A stretch of 64,000 nt of DNA from Planctomycetota bacterium (GTDB taxonomy: Bacteria; Planctomycetota; Planctomycetia; Pirellulales; Lacipirellulaceae): positions 124,001-188,000 of the forward strand of contig JAKOXH010000071.1 in assembly GCA_029781135.1 (NCBI GenBank), written 5' to 3'. The translations under genes and the position numbers were made by a program. Positions 34,964-43,377 of this stretch are shown piece after piece. How positions within the stretch are numbered: the stretch's first letter is position 1; every line of letters begins with the position of its first letter. The notes beneath the pieces are model-generated. The model searched no databases. It worked only from the letters and a program-made list of their open reading frames with translations, and was not told where the DNA came from.

Positions 34964-36379
34964 TCCGCCCACTTGGGCCATCTCGTGCGTGAACTCGCGG
35001 GCGGCCAAAATTTGGGCGCACCGCATTTCCTCGGTCGATGGGCTTGCGGTATTAAACGGCTTCGATGGGGCCTGCAACACACTCGCCAGATCGACCGCCG
35101 CGTTTTCAATCGTCGCCACGCGGCCCGTTTGCGCGCCGATCACGATCCAGCGGCTATCGCCGTTGAGCCAGTTGATCGGCCCGCGCAGCTTGGCCCGCAA
35201 TTCATCCGTCGTGGCCGCGTTCACCGTGGAAGACTGTAGCGTGGGATCACTCGCCACGGCCGGCGGCGCAACCCGATCGCGGCGGCCAACCAACAGGTAA
35301 ATATTTTCAGCCACCGGCTGATCGTATGGCTGATCGTTTTGACTAATTGGCGGATACTTGTGGTAATATGCCACGCGCGCGACCCGCCCTTCCGGCGTGA
35401 ACATGATCACCACGCCCTGGTCGTTATCGTTGATGCCCGGCACATAAAAATAATCACTCGACCCAACGCCCGACGCACGCAGGTCGATCGCCGTGCCTTC
35501 CGGCAATTGCAGTGGCTCATCCGACATGGCCGTCGGCTGGCGGAGCACTTTGTACGGCGCCGGCAGCGTCCAATAGGGCGCATTCGGCGATGCCACGGCA
35601 CCAATTTCAAAGCCCGCACTATCGTACCGCGGATTGATCTGCTGGCCGCTATCGTTCACCGGCTGGGCAAATAGCATTGCGATACGCTGAGAATAGTTGT
35701 AATTGAATTTGAAGCAGCCGGTCGTCCCATCCACCACCATTTCGCCCGTTGCACCGGCCGGCGCCAGCATCCGATATTGCGTGCCGCTGATTTCAATCAC
35801 ATCGCCTGGGTGAATTGTGGCCTCGGGAAAAAAGTCCGGATCCCAGCCTGCCGGCAGGCCATCTTGGTTTTGGAGAAACTGGGTGCCACGGGTCTCAAAG
35901 CGGATCAAAACGCCGTTCGTCGTAATCGCCACGCTCGCCCGCGAGTTGGTGTCGAACCCGGCGTACGGCGGCAATTCTTCGACATAGAACATCTCCAAGC
36001 ACACGCCGTTGTCGTCGTGAAAGTTCTTGGTTGGGTCTGTGTGTTTTTGTGAATTCGTGTTCGTATCGGAACCCAGCCGCTTGAGCGCCACGCCCACCGG
36101 CCGGCGGAGCGAAATCGCTCGGGCTTGCGCGCCGGTAATGAACGTGTTGACCTGGCGGCTGGCCTCGCGCTCGCGGCGGTCGTCGTTCGCCGGCGAGAGG
36201 AGCGGAATCGCGGCCGCGACCAGCGTGGTGATGATGACAATGACGACCAGCAACTCGACGAGCGTCATGCCGCGGCAGGGTCGAGAGCTAAGAGCCAAGA
36301 GTCGAGAGCCAGAGTACGAGCGCAACGTCAACAGGCGCTTCCGGCTCTTGACTCTTGACTCTAAGCTCTTGACTCTCAT
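34958..36379 (-). CDS. Prepilin-type protein (GspH-like)
   Basis: 473 residues. The ATG at 36379 follows the previous gene's TAG by one base (TAGGATG), so the pair is translationally coupled. The leader is 37 residues, its first 12 codons being a 7-bp array (MRVKSLESRVKS). The cleavage site is CRG|MTLVELLVVIVIITTLVA with Glu5. The mature domain includes VNTFITGAQARAISLRRPVGVALKR, a GspH-like feature where a reduced pilin domain packs after the helix. Its length is far above the 150-200 residues usual for GspH. Confidence 0.88.
   Translation of the reverse strand: MRVKSLESRVKSRKRLLTLRSYSGSRLLALSSRPCRGMTLVELLVVIVIITTLVAAAIPLLSPANDDRREREASRQVNTFITGAQARAISLRRPVGVALKRLGSDTNTNSQKHTDPTKNFHDDNGVCLEMFYVEELPPYAGFDTNSRASVAITTNGVLIRFETRGTQFLQNQDGLPAGWDPDFFPEATIHPGDVIEISGTQYRMLAPAGATGEMVVDGTTGCFKFNYNYSQRIAMLFAQPVNDSGQQINPRYDSAGFEIGAVASPNAPYWTLPAPYKVLRQPTAMSDEPLQLPEGTAIDLRASGVGSSDYFYVPGINDNDQGVVIMFTPEGRVARVAYYHKYPPISQNDQPYDQPVAENIYLLVGRRDRVAPPAVASDPTLQSSTVNAATTDELRAKLRGPINWLNGDSRWIVIGAQTGRVATIENAAVDLASVLQAPSKPFNTASPSTEEMRCAQILAAREFTHEMAQVGGR
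36280..36379. repeat. Two 7-bp repeat arrays at the start of a prepilin gene
   Basis: Array one: GTCGAGA, GCTAAGA, GCCAAGA, GTCGAGA and a partial unit (36280-36313). Array two: CTCTTGA, CTCTTGA, CTCTAAG, CTCTTGA and CTCTCAT (36345-36379). The last unit contains the start codon itself (CAT on the + strand). Confidence 0.88.
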
Positions 36380-36380
36380 C

Positions 36381-37670
36381 CTACCGCTTTCCGAGCAAAT
36401 GATTGTGAACGTTGTCGGTCGCCGTGCCGTCGATCGCCGTGCCTAAGTAAACCAAGGCACCGTCGGCCGGGTCCTTGACCTTCGCATAGGGCAATAACAG
36501 CGGCAGCGAATTCAACTGATACTTCAGCGACACCTTCGTGGCATCGCGGACGCCCGTCCAGGCCACATATTGGTTGCTTCCGACGAGCTGTTCGGCATTG
36601 CGAATTCCATACGCCTCATCGCGGCCCGCCGAATAAACCAGCGGCACCAGCCGGAACGCGAACGCGTTGGCGCGAAACACGTCGTACGGGTCATGGTCGC
36701 CTGCCGCCGCGCTGGTCCAAGCCTGGTTGGGACTCTTGATATCCAGGTCGCCCAGCAAATTGGCATTCTGCTGAATCGGCGAATCGAAGCCCGGCGCCCA
36801 GCGCAAAAAGCTAATCGGGTGGCCCCAGCCATCTAGGAATTCGGGCGCGCCATCGCCGTCGGTATCGCCGATGGTACTCTCCCCAAAAAGCGTGCGGGCT
36901 TCGCCGTCGCCGCACGCCATCGTGATCACCATGTAGAGGCACTCGGCACTTTGGTTTTCAAGAAGTTTTTCCGAGGTCGTGTTCGCGGCGATCTGCGCGT
37001 ATCGCCGCAAGTAAGCCGCGGCCAACGGCGTACGGCCCAGCGTGACTGGACCGCTGGTACCGGTGGTATCCAAGTAAATCGGCTGCATGGCGATCGCGCT
37101 ACTTGGATTCGAAGTTGGCACCGCGTTCAGCAGCACGTCGCTCCAACGGTCGGGAATTTCCATGAGCATCATTTCCCGCAGCGCGTACAGCCGGGCTTGG
37201 GCCAGCGCCTGACCGCGTTCCGCCGGCTTCAAATTGGAGTTGGCGATGATCTCCTCGACCGCGGGATTCAATTTCACCCGCCGCGTTTTGAACGTGCCAT
37301 AGAAATCGGTGAGCAGCGTGTGGAGCCGCTCGACGACGTGCCGCGTGTGCTGCTCGCGGGCCGTTTCGCCCGCCACGGCTGCCACACCCAACACCAAGGC
37401 CGCCAGAATGCCGATGATCATGATGACGACGAGCAGTTCGACGAGCGTGTAACCGCGGTGCGCGGGTCGAGGGTCGAGGGTCGAGGGTCGAGTGCCAGAG
37501 AAGGGTCGAGCGGCGAGGCGCGAGGAGCGAGACGATTGCGGATTGCAGATTGCGGATTGCGGATTGAAAACGCGCAATCCGAAATCCGAAATCCGAAATC
37601 CGAAATCGGACTTCTGGCCCTCGACTCTCGACTCTTGTCCCTCGACCGTATTGCCGCTAACAATTCGCAT
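36381..37670 (-). CDS. Prepilin-type protein with a 73-residue repeat-encoded leader
   Basis: 429 residues from the ATG at 37670. GGAG lies 8-9 bp upstream, and no later in-frame ATG precedes the pilin helix. The leader of 73 residues is almost wholly encoded by 7-bp arrays (SDFGFRISDFG, FNPQSAICNPQS, RPSTLDPRPA). It ends HRG|YTLVELLVVIMIIGILAAL with Glu5 and a Gly at -1. Known prepilin leaders are usually below about 30 residues. The exported part has no family I recognise, but contains FLDGWGHPISFLRWAPGF, a segment of the GspG-type pseudopilin C-terminus. It is coupled to the next gene by one base. Confidence 0.85.
   Translation of the reverse strand: MRIVSGNTVEGQESRVEGQKSDFGFRISDFGLRVFNPQSAICNPQSSRSSRLAARPFSGTRPSTLDPRPAHRGYTLVELLVVIMIIGILAALVLGVAAVAGETAREQHTRHVVERLHTLLTDFYGTFKTRRVKLNPAVEEIIANSNLKPAERGQALAQARLYALREMMLMEIPDRWSDVLLNAVPTSNPSSAIAMQPIYLDTTGTSGPVTLGRTPLAAAYLRRYAQIAANTTSEKLLENQSAECLYMVITMACGDGEARTLFGESTIGDTDGDGAPEFLDGWGHPISFLRWAPGFDSPIQQNANLLGDLDIKSPNQAWTSAAAGDHDPYDVFRANAFAFRLVPLVYSAGRDEAYGIRNAEQLVGSNQYVAWTGVRDATKVSLKYQLNSLPLLLPYAKVKDPADGALVYLGTAIDGTATDNVHNHLLGKR
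37464..37646. repeat. Four 7-bp repeat arrays in one prepilin leader
   Basis: GGGTCGA, four perfect units at 37464-37491. GATTGCG, four units plus a part at 37534-37566. AATCCGA, five units at 37576-37610 (last AATCGGA). CCTCGAC-type, four units at 37619-37646. They are separated by only a few dozen bases and are all inside the same coding sequence. Confidence 0.92.
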
Positions 37671-37683
37671 CGCCTTAGCTCCA

Positions 37684-37718
37684 CTCGCAACTCGCGCCTC
37701 ACATCTCGCGCCTCACTA
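37684..37718. repeat. 7-bp repeat array between two prepilin genes
   Basis: Five units: CTCGCAA, CTCGCGC, CTCACAT, CTCGCGC and CTCACTA. It spans the spacer upstream of the 37670 gene and reaches the stop codon of the 37716 gene. Confidence 0.85.
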
Positions 37719-38825
37719 CTTCTGCGCATCCTCAATCTTCGTTTCGGGCACGAAGTTCACAATTGCGTTGCCGATATCGCCGACGAACGGGCCAGTGGGA
37801 AACAGTAAATAGTCACTGGCCAGCAAAGAACTAGCGTTCGGTCCATAGCTCGGCGACATGCGGACGAAATTCGCTTCGTCCCAGGCGTCGGCTAAACCGC
37901 AATGGATCACCTGAAACTTATCCGGATTGACGTACTGAATCGATGGAACGTTGCCACCCGCCGCCGCATTCTCCGCAACCTTTTTGAATGCGAACACGTT
38001 CAGTTGTTGGCCGGTGGGCGATGTCCGGGCCGGTGGATCATACGTACCCAACAGCTTATTCCCAGCACTCACCACACCGGCCGGATGGCGCGACGTATCG
38101 AAATACAAATACGGCTGCTCCGACTTGGGCGGCGAATACACCCAGAAGTTGATGCGGCGAAATTGCCCCTTCGCATCGGTGTACTCGATGAACCGCCCGT
38201 TGAAATACCCATCGCTGTCTCGGGGCCCCAAACGCGAAACGTCGAACGGAAATACCCACTTGCGAGATTCGACTGGGTCGAGCCTCGCGTTTTGCGGGTT
38301 CCCCAGCGACGAAATTGCGTACGACGGTCCACCTTCTCCCGAGATGGGATACTTCGGATCGGCACTAAAACCGCCGAGCCAGAACACGACCGCCTCGTCG
38401 GCCGTCATGCCCCCAGTAAGCTGACTACCGCCCGCCGCCAAACCCGTCAACCGCGCGATGAGTGCATCCGGCTCTTGAGAACGTGGAGCCGCTTGCTTCA
38501 TGTGACGCCGGACGTCGTTAAGCACTGCCTGTTCATCGAGTGGGCCAGCACCATCTGTCTGGCAATTGGGAGGATACGATGTTGTCTTATTCTTGTACTC
38601 ATCCATGCCGGTGGCGATTTGATTGAGCTCCGATTTGATCTGTGCTTCGCGCGCTTTCTTCAATGCTCCAATCGCGGCCACCGTAATAAGCGCCACCAAT
38701 ATGCCGATGATCGCGATCACCACCAAGAGTTCGACGAGGGTGAAACCTCGGCGAGGTGCGAGGCGCGAGGCGCGAGTCGCGAGAATCCCTTGAGTATGCT
38801 GTACACTTTTCCTATCCGTTTCCAT
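37716..38825 (-). CDS. GspG-like major prepilin
   Basis: 369 residues from the ATG at 38825, preceded by AAGGG at 8 bp. The leader METDRKSVQHTQGILATRAS and following residues end RRG|FTLVELLVVIAIIGILVAL. The classical site has Gly at -1, Phe at +1 and Glu5. The helix continues as GALKKAREAQIKSELNQIATGMDEYKN, which is the GspG/PilE pattern. It is longer than GspG (about 140 residues) but keeps its helix best of the four prepilins. It lies directly downstream of pilC. Seven-bp repeat arrays lie in its leader and in the preceding spacer. Confidence 0.9.
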   Translation of the reverse strand: METDRKSVQHTQGILATRASRLAPRRGFTLVELLVVIAIIGILVALITVAAIGALKKAREAQIKSELNQIATGMDEYKNKTTSYPPNCQTDGAGPLDEQAVLNDVRRHMKQAAPRSQEPDALIARLTGLAAGGSQLTGGMTADEAVVFWLGGFSADPKYPISGEGGPSYAISSLGNPQNARLDPVESRKWVFPFDVSRLGPRDSDGYFNGRFIEYTDAKGQFRRINFWVYSPPKSEQPYLYFDTSRHPAGVVSAGNKLLGTYDPPARTSPTGQQLNVFAFKKVAENAAAGGNVPSIQYVNPDKFQVIHCGLADAWDEANFVRMSPSYGPNASSLLASDYLLFPTGPFVGDIGNAIVNFVPETKIEDAQK

Positions 38826-38904
38826 ATCTTGATCCCTTACAAATACACGAGGACGGAAGGAGATCGAGTCTTCTTACTCGCGCCTCGCGCCTCACTCCTC
38901 GCCC
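38755..38904. repeat. Paired inverted 7-bp arrays flanking the GspG-like start
   Basis: GGTGCGA, GGCGCGA, GGCGCGA and GTCGCGA at 38755-38782 (inside the leader), and CTCGCGC, CTCGCGC, CTCACTC and CTCGCCC at 38877-38904 (upstream spacer). The two are inverse in sequence and could pair across the start codon at 38825. Confidence 0.85.
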
Positions 38905-40233
38905 CTACTTACTCAACCCTTCAATCAACTTCACCAACGGAATAAACAACGCGATCACGATGAAGCCGACCGCCCCACCCAAAAAGATGATCAAGAGCGG
39001 CTCCATCAATTTCGTGAGGCTTTCGGTAAGTACCGCAACTTCTTCGTCGTACGTATCGGCCACCTTATAGAGCATCGTATCGAGCTCGCCCGTTTCCTCG
39101 CCCACGTCGACCATGTTGACGACGATGTCGTCCACGATGCGTTGTTTCATCTTGAGCAAGTACAGCAGCAAGCCAATCGGGCCGCCGATAAAGCAAAACC
39201 AAAAGAACGCCGCCACGGGATGAAAACCAGGCGTCGAGTTCTCTTTCATCGGTTTGGCGATGGCCTCGCCCTCGCGAATCGCCTCGGAGATCTTCGTGTA
39301 CATCCGCTCGAACATGGCGTTGCCGGCCGTATCGCGCGTGATGTTGAGCGCCTCCAAAATCGGCACACCGCTCGCCACCAGCGTGCCTAGCGTGCGCGTG
39401 GTACGGGCCAAAATGTTCTTTTCGACCAACTGCCCAAAAATCGGCACTTTGATGATGAATTGGTCCCACCCAATGCGCCCGTGTTTGAATTTGCGAATGA
39501 GTTTGATCGTGAGCCAAATCGTGGTCGGGATGCCGGGGATAAGGTACCAATAGCTCACGCACCATTTCGAGATGCTCACCAACATCAGGGTCATGGGCGG
39601 CAGTTCGAGATCGAATTCCTCGAAAATCTTTTCGAACTCCGGCACGATCTTGATCATGATGAACGTCAAAATGCACACCGCGACCGTGACGACGACGATC
39701 GGGTAGATCATCGCGCCTTTGACTTTGCGCTTGAGCGATTCGGCCCGCTCTTGGAAGTCGGCCAACCGTTGCAGAATGAGTTCGAGGGCACCGCCCGCTT
39801 CACCGGCCTTGATCATATTCACGTAGAGCCGGTTGAAGCATTTCGGGCTTTTGGCCATGCCTTCGGAGAGCGTGGCCCCGCCTTCGATTTCTTCGCAGGT
39901 ATCTTCGAGCGAATACTTGAGCCGCCCTGCTTTGGCCTGGCCGGCCAAAATCCGCAGGCTGCGTAAAATCGGCAGACCGGCATCTTGCAGAATGGAAAGC
40001 TGCCGCGTGAACGTCGTGAGATCGCGCGATTTGACGCCGCCGAACACGAAGCCGCGTTTCTTCTTGCCGCCCGTCGCCTCGGCCTTTTTGCGGGCTTTCT
40101 TCGCCGTGATTTTCGTCACGAAATAGCCCATCTGCCGAATCGTGGCTTGGGCTTCTTCTTCGGTCGGGGCTTCGATCACGTCCTTGATCTCGGCGCCCGT
40201 CGCGTCCATCGCCTCAAATTGAAAAGTTGGCAT
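38905..40233 (-). CDS. PilC/GspF inner-membrane assembly platform protein
   Basis: 442 residues from the ATG at 40233. The N-terminal region (FQFEAMDATGAEIKDVIEAPTEEEAQATIRQMGY) is typical of GspF/PilC. Two GspF domains follow. The first has LTTFTRQLSILQDAGLPILRSLRILAGQ, and the second has ILARTTRTLGTLVASGVPILEALNI with GEETGELDTMLYKVADTYDEEV. Membrane helices include MIYPIVVVTVAVCILTFIMIKIVPEF and the C-terminal LLIIFLGGAVGFIVIALFIPL. The protein anchors the ATPase to the growing pseudopilus. A likely third helix pair lies near 345 (FFWFCFIGGPIGLLLYLL). Confidence 0.95.
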   Translation of the reverse strand: MPTFQFEAMDATGAEIKDVIEAPTEEEAQATIRQMGYFVTKITAKKARKKAEATGGKKKRGFVFGGVKSRDLTTFTRQLSILQDAGLPILRSLRILAGQAKAGRLKYSLEDTCEEIEGGATLSEGMAKSPKCFNRLYVNMIKAGEAGGALELILQRLADFQERAESLKRKVKGAMIYPIVVVTVAVCILTFIMIKIVPEFEKIFEEFDLELPPMTLMLVSISKWCVSYWYLIPGIPTTIWLTIKLIRKFKHGRIGWDQFIIKVPIFGQLVEKNILARTTRTLGTLVASGVPILEALNITRDTAGNAMFERMYTKISEAIREGEAIAKPMKENSTPGFHPVAAFFWFCFIGGPIGLLLYLLKMKQRIVDDIVVNMVDVGEETGELDTMLYKVADTYDEEVAVLTESLTKLMEPLLIIFLGGAVGFIVIALFIPLVKLIEGLSK

Positions 40234-40239
40234 GTGTGA

Positions 40240-40396
40240 GTCGTTAGGCTTTAGTCATTAGTCTTTAGTGACGGAAAACCGATCCGCACTAACGACTAAC
40301 AACCAACGACTAACGCCTTTCTTACGGAATCGTCAGGTTTTAGTCATTGGGCTTTAGTGCTTTGGTTCAACTCCGCACTAACGACTAACGCCCAAC
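40240..40396. repeat. Four 7-bp arrays forming two inverted pairs between pilB and pilC
   Basis: GTCGTTA, GGCTTTA, GTCATTA and GTCTTTA (40240-40267) face CACTAAC, GACTAAC, AACCAAC and GACTAAC (40287-40314). A second, three-unit pair follows (40336-40356 and 40376-40396). Each pair can form a hairpin, and the two pairs look like a tandem duplication of about 80-90 bp. Confidence 0.88.
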
Positions 40397-40403
40397 GCCT
40401 TTC

Positions 40404-42122
40404 TTACCCTTCCAAAATCGTCTCTCGCACCACTTCTTCTGGCGTCGTCACCCCGTCGAAGCAACACTTGATGCCAGACTGACGAAGCGACACCATTCCA
40501 TTCTTCTGGGCAATTGCCCGCAACTCATCGGCCTGGGCGTTCGCCATGATCTTGTCGCGCAGTTCATTGTTCATGATCATCAGCTCGAACAGACCGACGC
40601 GTCCCTTGTAGCCCGTGTTGTTGCACATCTCGCAGCCGGCCCCGCGATAGAACCGCTTGCCGCGTGCCTGCTCGGAGGTGATTTCCAAATCGTCGAGCAC
40701 CTCGCGCGAAGGCGTGTATTCCTCGCGGCATTGCAGGCAAACCTTACGCACCAAACGCTGCGCCAGAATCGCTTCGACCGTCGCCGTGATCAGGAACGTC
40801 GGCACTCCCATATCTTTGAGGCGCGTGATCGTGCTGGGCGCGTCGTTCGTGTGCAACGTGCTGAACACCAAGTGGCCCGTCAGTGAAGCCTGCACGGCAA
40901 TTTCCGCCGTTTCCAAATCGCGGATCTCGCCCACCAAGATCTTGTCCGGATCTTGCCGCAAAATGGATCGCAGAATGTGGGCGAATGTATTGCCGATTTC
41001 CGCATCGATCGGCACCTGCACGATGCCGTCCATGTCGTACTCCACCGGGTCTTCCGTGGTGATCAGCTTATCTTCGATGCTGTTCAGTTCGTTGAGCGCG
41101 GAATAAAGCGTCGTCGTCTTGCCGGAGCCCGTCGGCCCAGTCACCAGCACAATCCCGTTCGGCTTGCTGATCGCATCCCGGAATCGCGCCAAAGTCTCGG
41201 CATTCATGCCGGTCGAATTCAAATCGAGCGACGTCACCGAGCGATCGAGCACCCGCATGACGACGCTCTCGCCAAACATCGTTGGCAGCACGCTCACGCG
41301 CAGGTCGACCGAGTGGCCGCCCACCGTGAGTTCGATCCGCCCGTCTTGCGGCAACCGCCGCTCGGCGATATCCAAGTTCGCCATCACCTTGATGCGCGTC
41401 GTAATCGCAAACGCCAAGTGCCGCGGTGGCGGCACCATTTCGTATAGCACGCCGTCGGCCTTGATACGGATCTTGAACTCATCCTCGAACGGTTCGAAGT
41501 GCAAGTCGCTCGCGTGCTCGCGAATCGCCATGAGCAGCACCATGTTGAGCAGCTTCCGCACGGGGGCGCTATCGGCCAGCGCGGTCACGTCGTCCAAATT
41601 GATCGGGCCGTCGGCACTGATACCCGCGGCGGCGGCGGCCAGTTCCTCATCTTCCTCGAGCGCCGAAACGATGCTCTCCACGCTGTCGGTGCTCTCGCCG
41701 TAGTACCGCTCGAGCGCTGCCATCATCCCCGATTCGCTCGTCACCACGACGCGAATGTTGAAGCCCAAAAACGTGCGCAGCTCATCCTGCACGCTCAGAT
41801 TCTGCGGATCGCACATGGCCACGGTGAGCGTGTCGCCATCAAACTCAATCGGAATAATGCGATACATCTGCGCCATCGGCGCCGTGACCATCCCCAACAC
41901 GTCTTTCTTGATCGAAATCTCGTTGACCGAGGTCGTCTGCAATGAAAGCTGTTCGGCCAGCGCCTGGACCAACTGTTCCTCATTGATGAGGCCCATGTCG
42001 ATGGCCACTTTGCCCAACAATTGGCCAGGGTGCTCGTGTTGTTCATCCACCAACAGCTCTTGCTGCTCGTCGGTGATGAAACCCATGTCGACCAGAACTT
42101 GTCCGATGCGGCGATGTGCCAT
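40404..42122 (-). CDS. pilB: GspE/PilB assembly ATPase (operon copy 2)
   Basis: 572 residues, a hexameric ATPase powering pseudopilus assembly. The N-terminal GspE-N (MshEN) domain MAHRRIGQVLVDMGFITDEQ spans about 1-140. The ATPase core begins near 190 (SAPVRKLLNMVLLMAIREHASDLHFEPF). Walker A is GPTGSGKTTTLYSAL. The Asp box is TTEDPVEY, Walker B is ILVGEIRDLETAEIA, and the His box is HLVFSTLHTNDAPS. A tetracysteine zinc site (CLQC ... CEMC) follows. The start is preceded by a C-rich 7-bp array instead of a Shine-Dalgarno. It is a paralogue of the ATPase at 43853. Confidence 0.95.
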   Translation of the reverse strand: MAHRRIGQVLVDMGFITDEQQELLVDEQHEHPGQLLGKVAIDMGLINEEQLVQALAEQLSLQTTSVNEISIKKDVLGMVTAPMAQMYRIIPIEFDGDTLTVAMCDPQNLSVQDELRTFLGFNIRVVVTSESGMMAALERYYGESTDSVESIVSALEEDEELAAAAAGISADGPINLDDVTALADSAPVRKLLNMVLLMAIREHASDLHFEPFEDEFKIRIKADGVLYEMVPPPRHLAFAITTRIKVMANLDIAERRLPQDGRIELTVGGHSVDLRVSVLPTMFGESVVMRVLDRSVTSLDLNSTGMNAETLARFRDAISKPNGIVLVTGPTGSGKTTTLYSALNELNSIEDKLITTEDPVEYDMDGIVQVPIDAEIGNTFAHILRSILRQDPDKILVGEIRDLETAEIAVQASLTGHLVFSTLHTNDAPSTITRLKDMGVPTFLITATVEAILAQRLVRKVCLQCREEYTPSREVLDDLEITSEQARGKRFYRGAGCEMCNNTGYKGRVGLFELMIMNNELRDKIMANAQADELRAIAQKNGMVSLRQSGIKCCFDGVTTPEEVVRETILEG

Positions 42123-42129
42123 GGGAGGA

Positions 42130-42164
42130 GGGGTCAGGGGTCAGGGGTCAGGGGTCAGGGGTCA
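42130..42164. repeat. Perfect five-unit GGGGTCA array 7 bp upstream of pilB
   Basis: Units 42130-42136, 42137-42143, 42144-42150, 42151-42157 and 42158-42164 are identical. In the pilB sense the array reads TGACCCC and its near end is 7 bp before the ATG at 42122, covering the ribosome-binding region. Confidence 0.95.
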
Positions 42165-42203
42165 GGGGCTTTGCACGTTTGGACGGATTGGGATTCGCTT
42201 GGT

Positions 42204-43319
42204 TTACGCTGCGTTATCACCCTCGTTGCTGGGCTGGTCGTCGAAAATACCGCGTTCGGCCTGAGCAAACCTGCGCTCGAGCTCCTCCGGAACGTTGCAC
42301 TTTCCCAAACCATCTTCCTTAGTGATGAGCCCTTGCCGCCACAAACCAAAAATGTGGTCGTCGAGCAACATCATGCCGTGCCGGGCACCGGTTTGAATCG
42401 CCGACGTGATGCGGAAAATCTTGTTCTCACGAATCAAGTTGGCGATACCCGGTGTCACGATCAGCGTCTCAAACGCCGCCACCCGGCCACCACCAACTTT
42501 CTTGAGCAGTTGCTGGCACAAAATGCCGATGATCGCCGATGCCAGCTGCGTACGAATCTGCTCCTGCTGGTTCGTCGGGAACACGTCGATGATACGATTG
42601 ATCGTGCCGGCCGCACTCGAAGTGTGCAGCGTACCGAACACGATATGGCCCGTTTCGGCCGCCGTAATGGCCGCTTCGATCGTCTCCAGGTCGCGCATTT
42701 CACCGACGAGGATAACGTCCGGGTCTTGCCGCAACGCCCGCCGTAGCGCTTCCTTGAACGAGGTCACATCGACGCCTACTTCGCGCTGATTGATGGTCGA
42801 CTTCTTGTGGTTGTGCTGAAACTCGATCGGGTCTTCGATCGTAATGATATGGTGGTCGTAATTATCGTTGAGATAATCCACCATCGCCGCGAGCGACGTC
42901 GTCTTACCGGAACCGGTCGGCCCCGTCACAATGATCAGCCCACGGGGCCGGGCGACGAGGCTCTTGAAAACCTGGGGCAAGCCCAGTTCGTCCATCGACC
43001 ACATCTTCACGGGAATTTGCCGCAGCACCATCGCCACGTTGCCACGTTGCCGGAACACCGACACGCGGAATCGGCAGGCATCGCCAAATGCGAAACCAAA
43101 GTCGCAGCTACCCGTTTCCTGAAATTCCTGCTGGCAGCGGTCCGGCGTGATGCTCTTCATGAGCGCCTGCGTATCGGCCGGCTCGAGCACTTTCGTCTTG
43201 AGCTTTTGCATCCGACCATGGAGGCGCAACACCGGCGGTTGTCCAACCGTTATGTGCAGATCGCTCGCGCCCTGCTTCACGCATGCCGAGAGCAATTTGT
43301 CGATGAGAATTGTTCCCAT
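42204..43319 (-). CDS. pilT: PilT retraction ATPase
   Basis: 371 residues, a hexameric ATPase that depolymerises type IV pili. The N-terminal PAS-like part (ASDLHITVGQPPVLRLHGRM) is typical. Walker A is GPTGSGKTTSLAAMVDYLN, followed by ITIEDPIEFQH. Walker B is DPDVILVGEMRDLETIEAA, with the His box GHIVFGTLHTSSAAGTINRIID. The PilT-specific C-terminal AIRENK-like element is represented by ANLIRENKIFRITSAIQTG. There is no zinc tetracysteine, which separates it from the flanking GspE/PilB paralogues. PilT within a pseudopilin operon argues for a retractable, pilus-like machine. Confidence 0.95.
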   Translation of the reverse strand: MGTILIDKLLSACVKQGASDLHITVGQPPVLRLHGRMQKLKTKVLEPADTQALMKSITPDRCQQEFQETGSCDFGFAFGDACRFRVSVFRQRGNVAMVLRQIPVKMWSMDELGLPQVFKSLVARPRGLIIVTGPTGSGKTTSLAAMVDYLNDNYDHHIITIEDPIEFQHNHKKSTINQREVGVDVTSFKEALRRALRQDPDVILVGEMRDLETIEAAITAAETGHIVFGTLHTSSAAGTINRIIDVFPTNQQEQIRTQLASAIIGILCQQLLKKVGGGRVAAFETLIVTPGIANLIRENKIFRITSAIQTGARHGMMLLDDHIFGLWRQGLITKEDGLGKCNVPEELERRFAQAERGIFDDQPSNEGDNAA

Positions 43320-43377
43320 GTTCCACGTTTCCCCTATTTCCAGCCCGCGTCATTGGTCACGCCAAACCTCAGCGCCA

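Noticed and set aside
37464..37646. Repeat arrays as a CRISPR
   Set aside because: Units are 7 bp and contiguous with no unique spacers. No cas gene is in the window.
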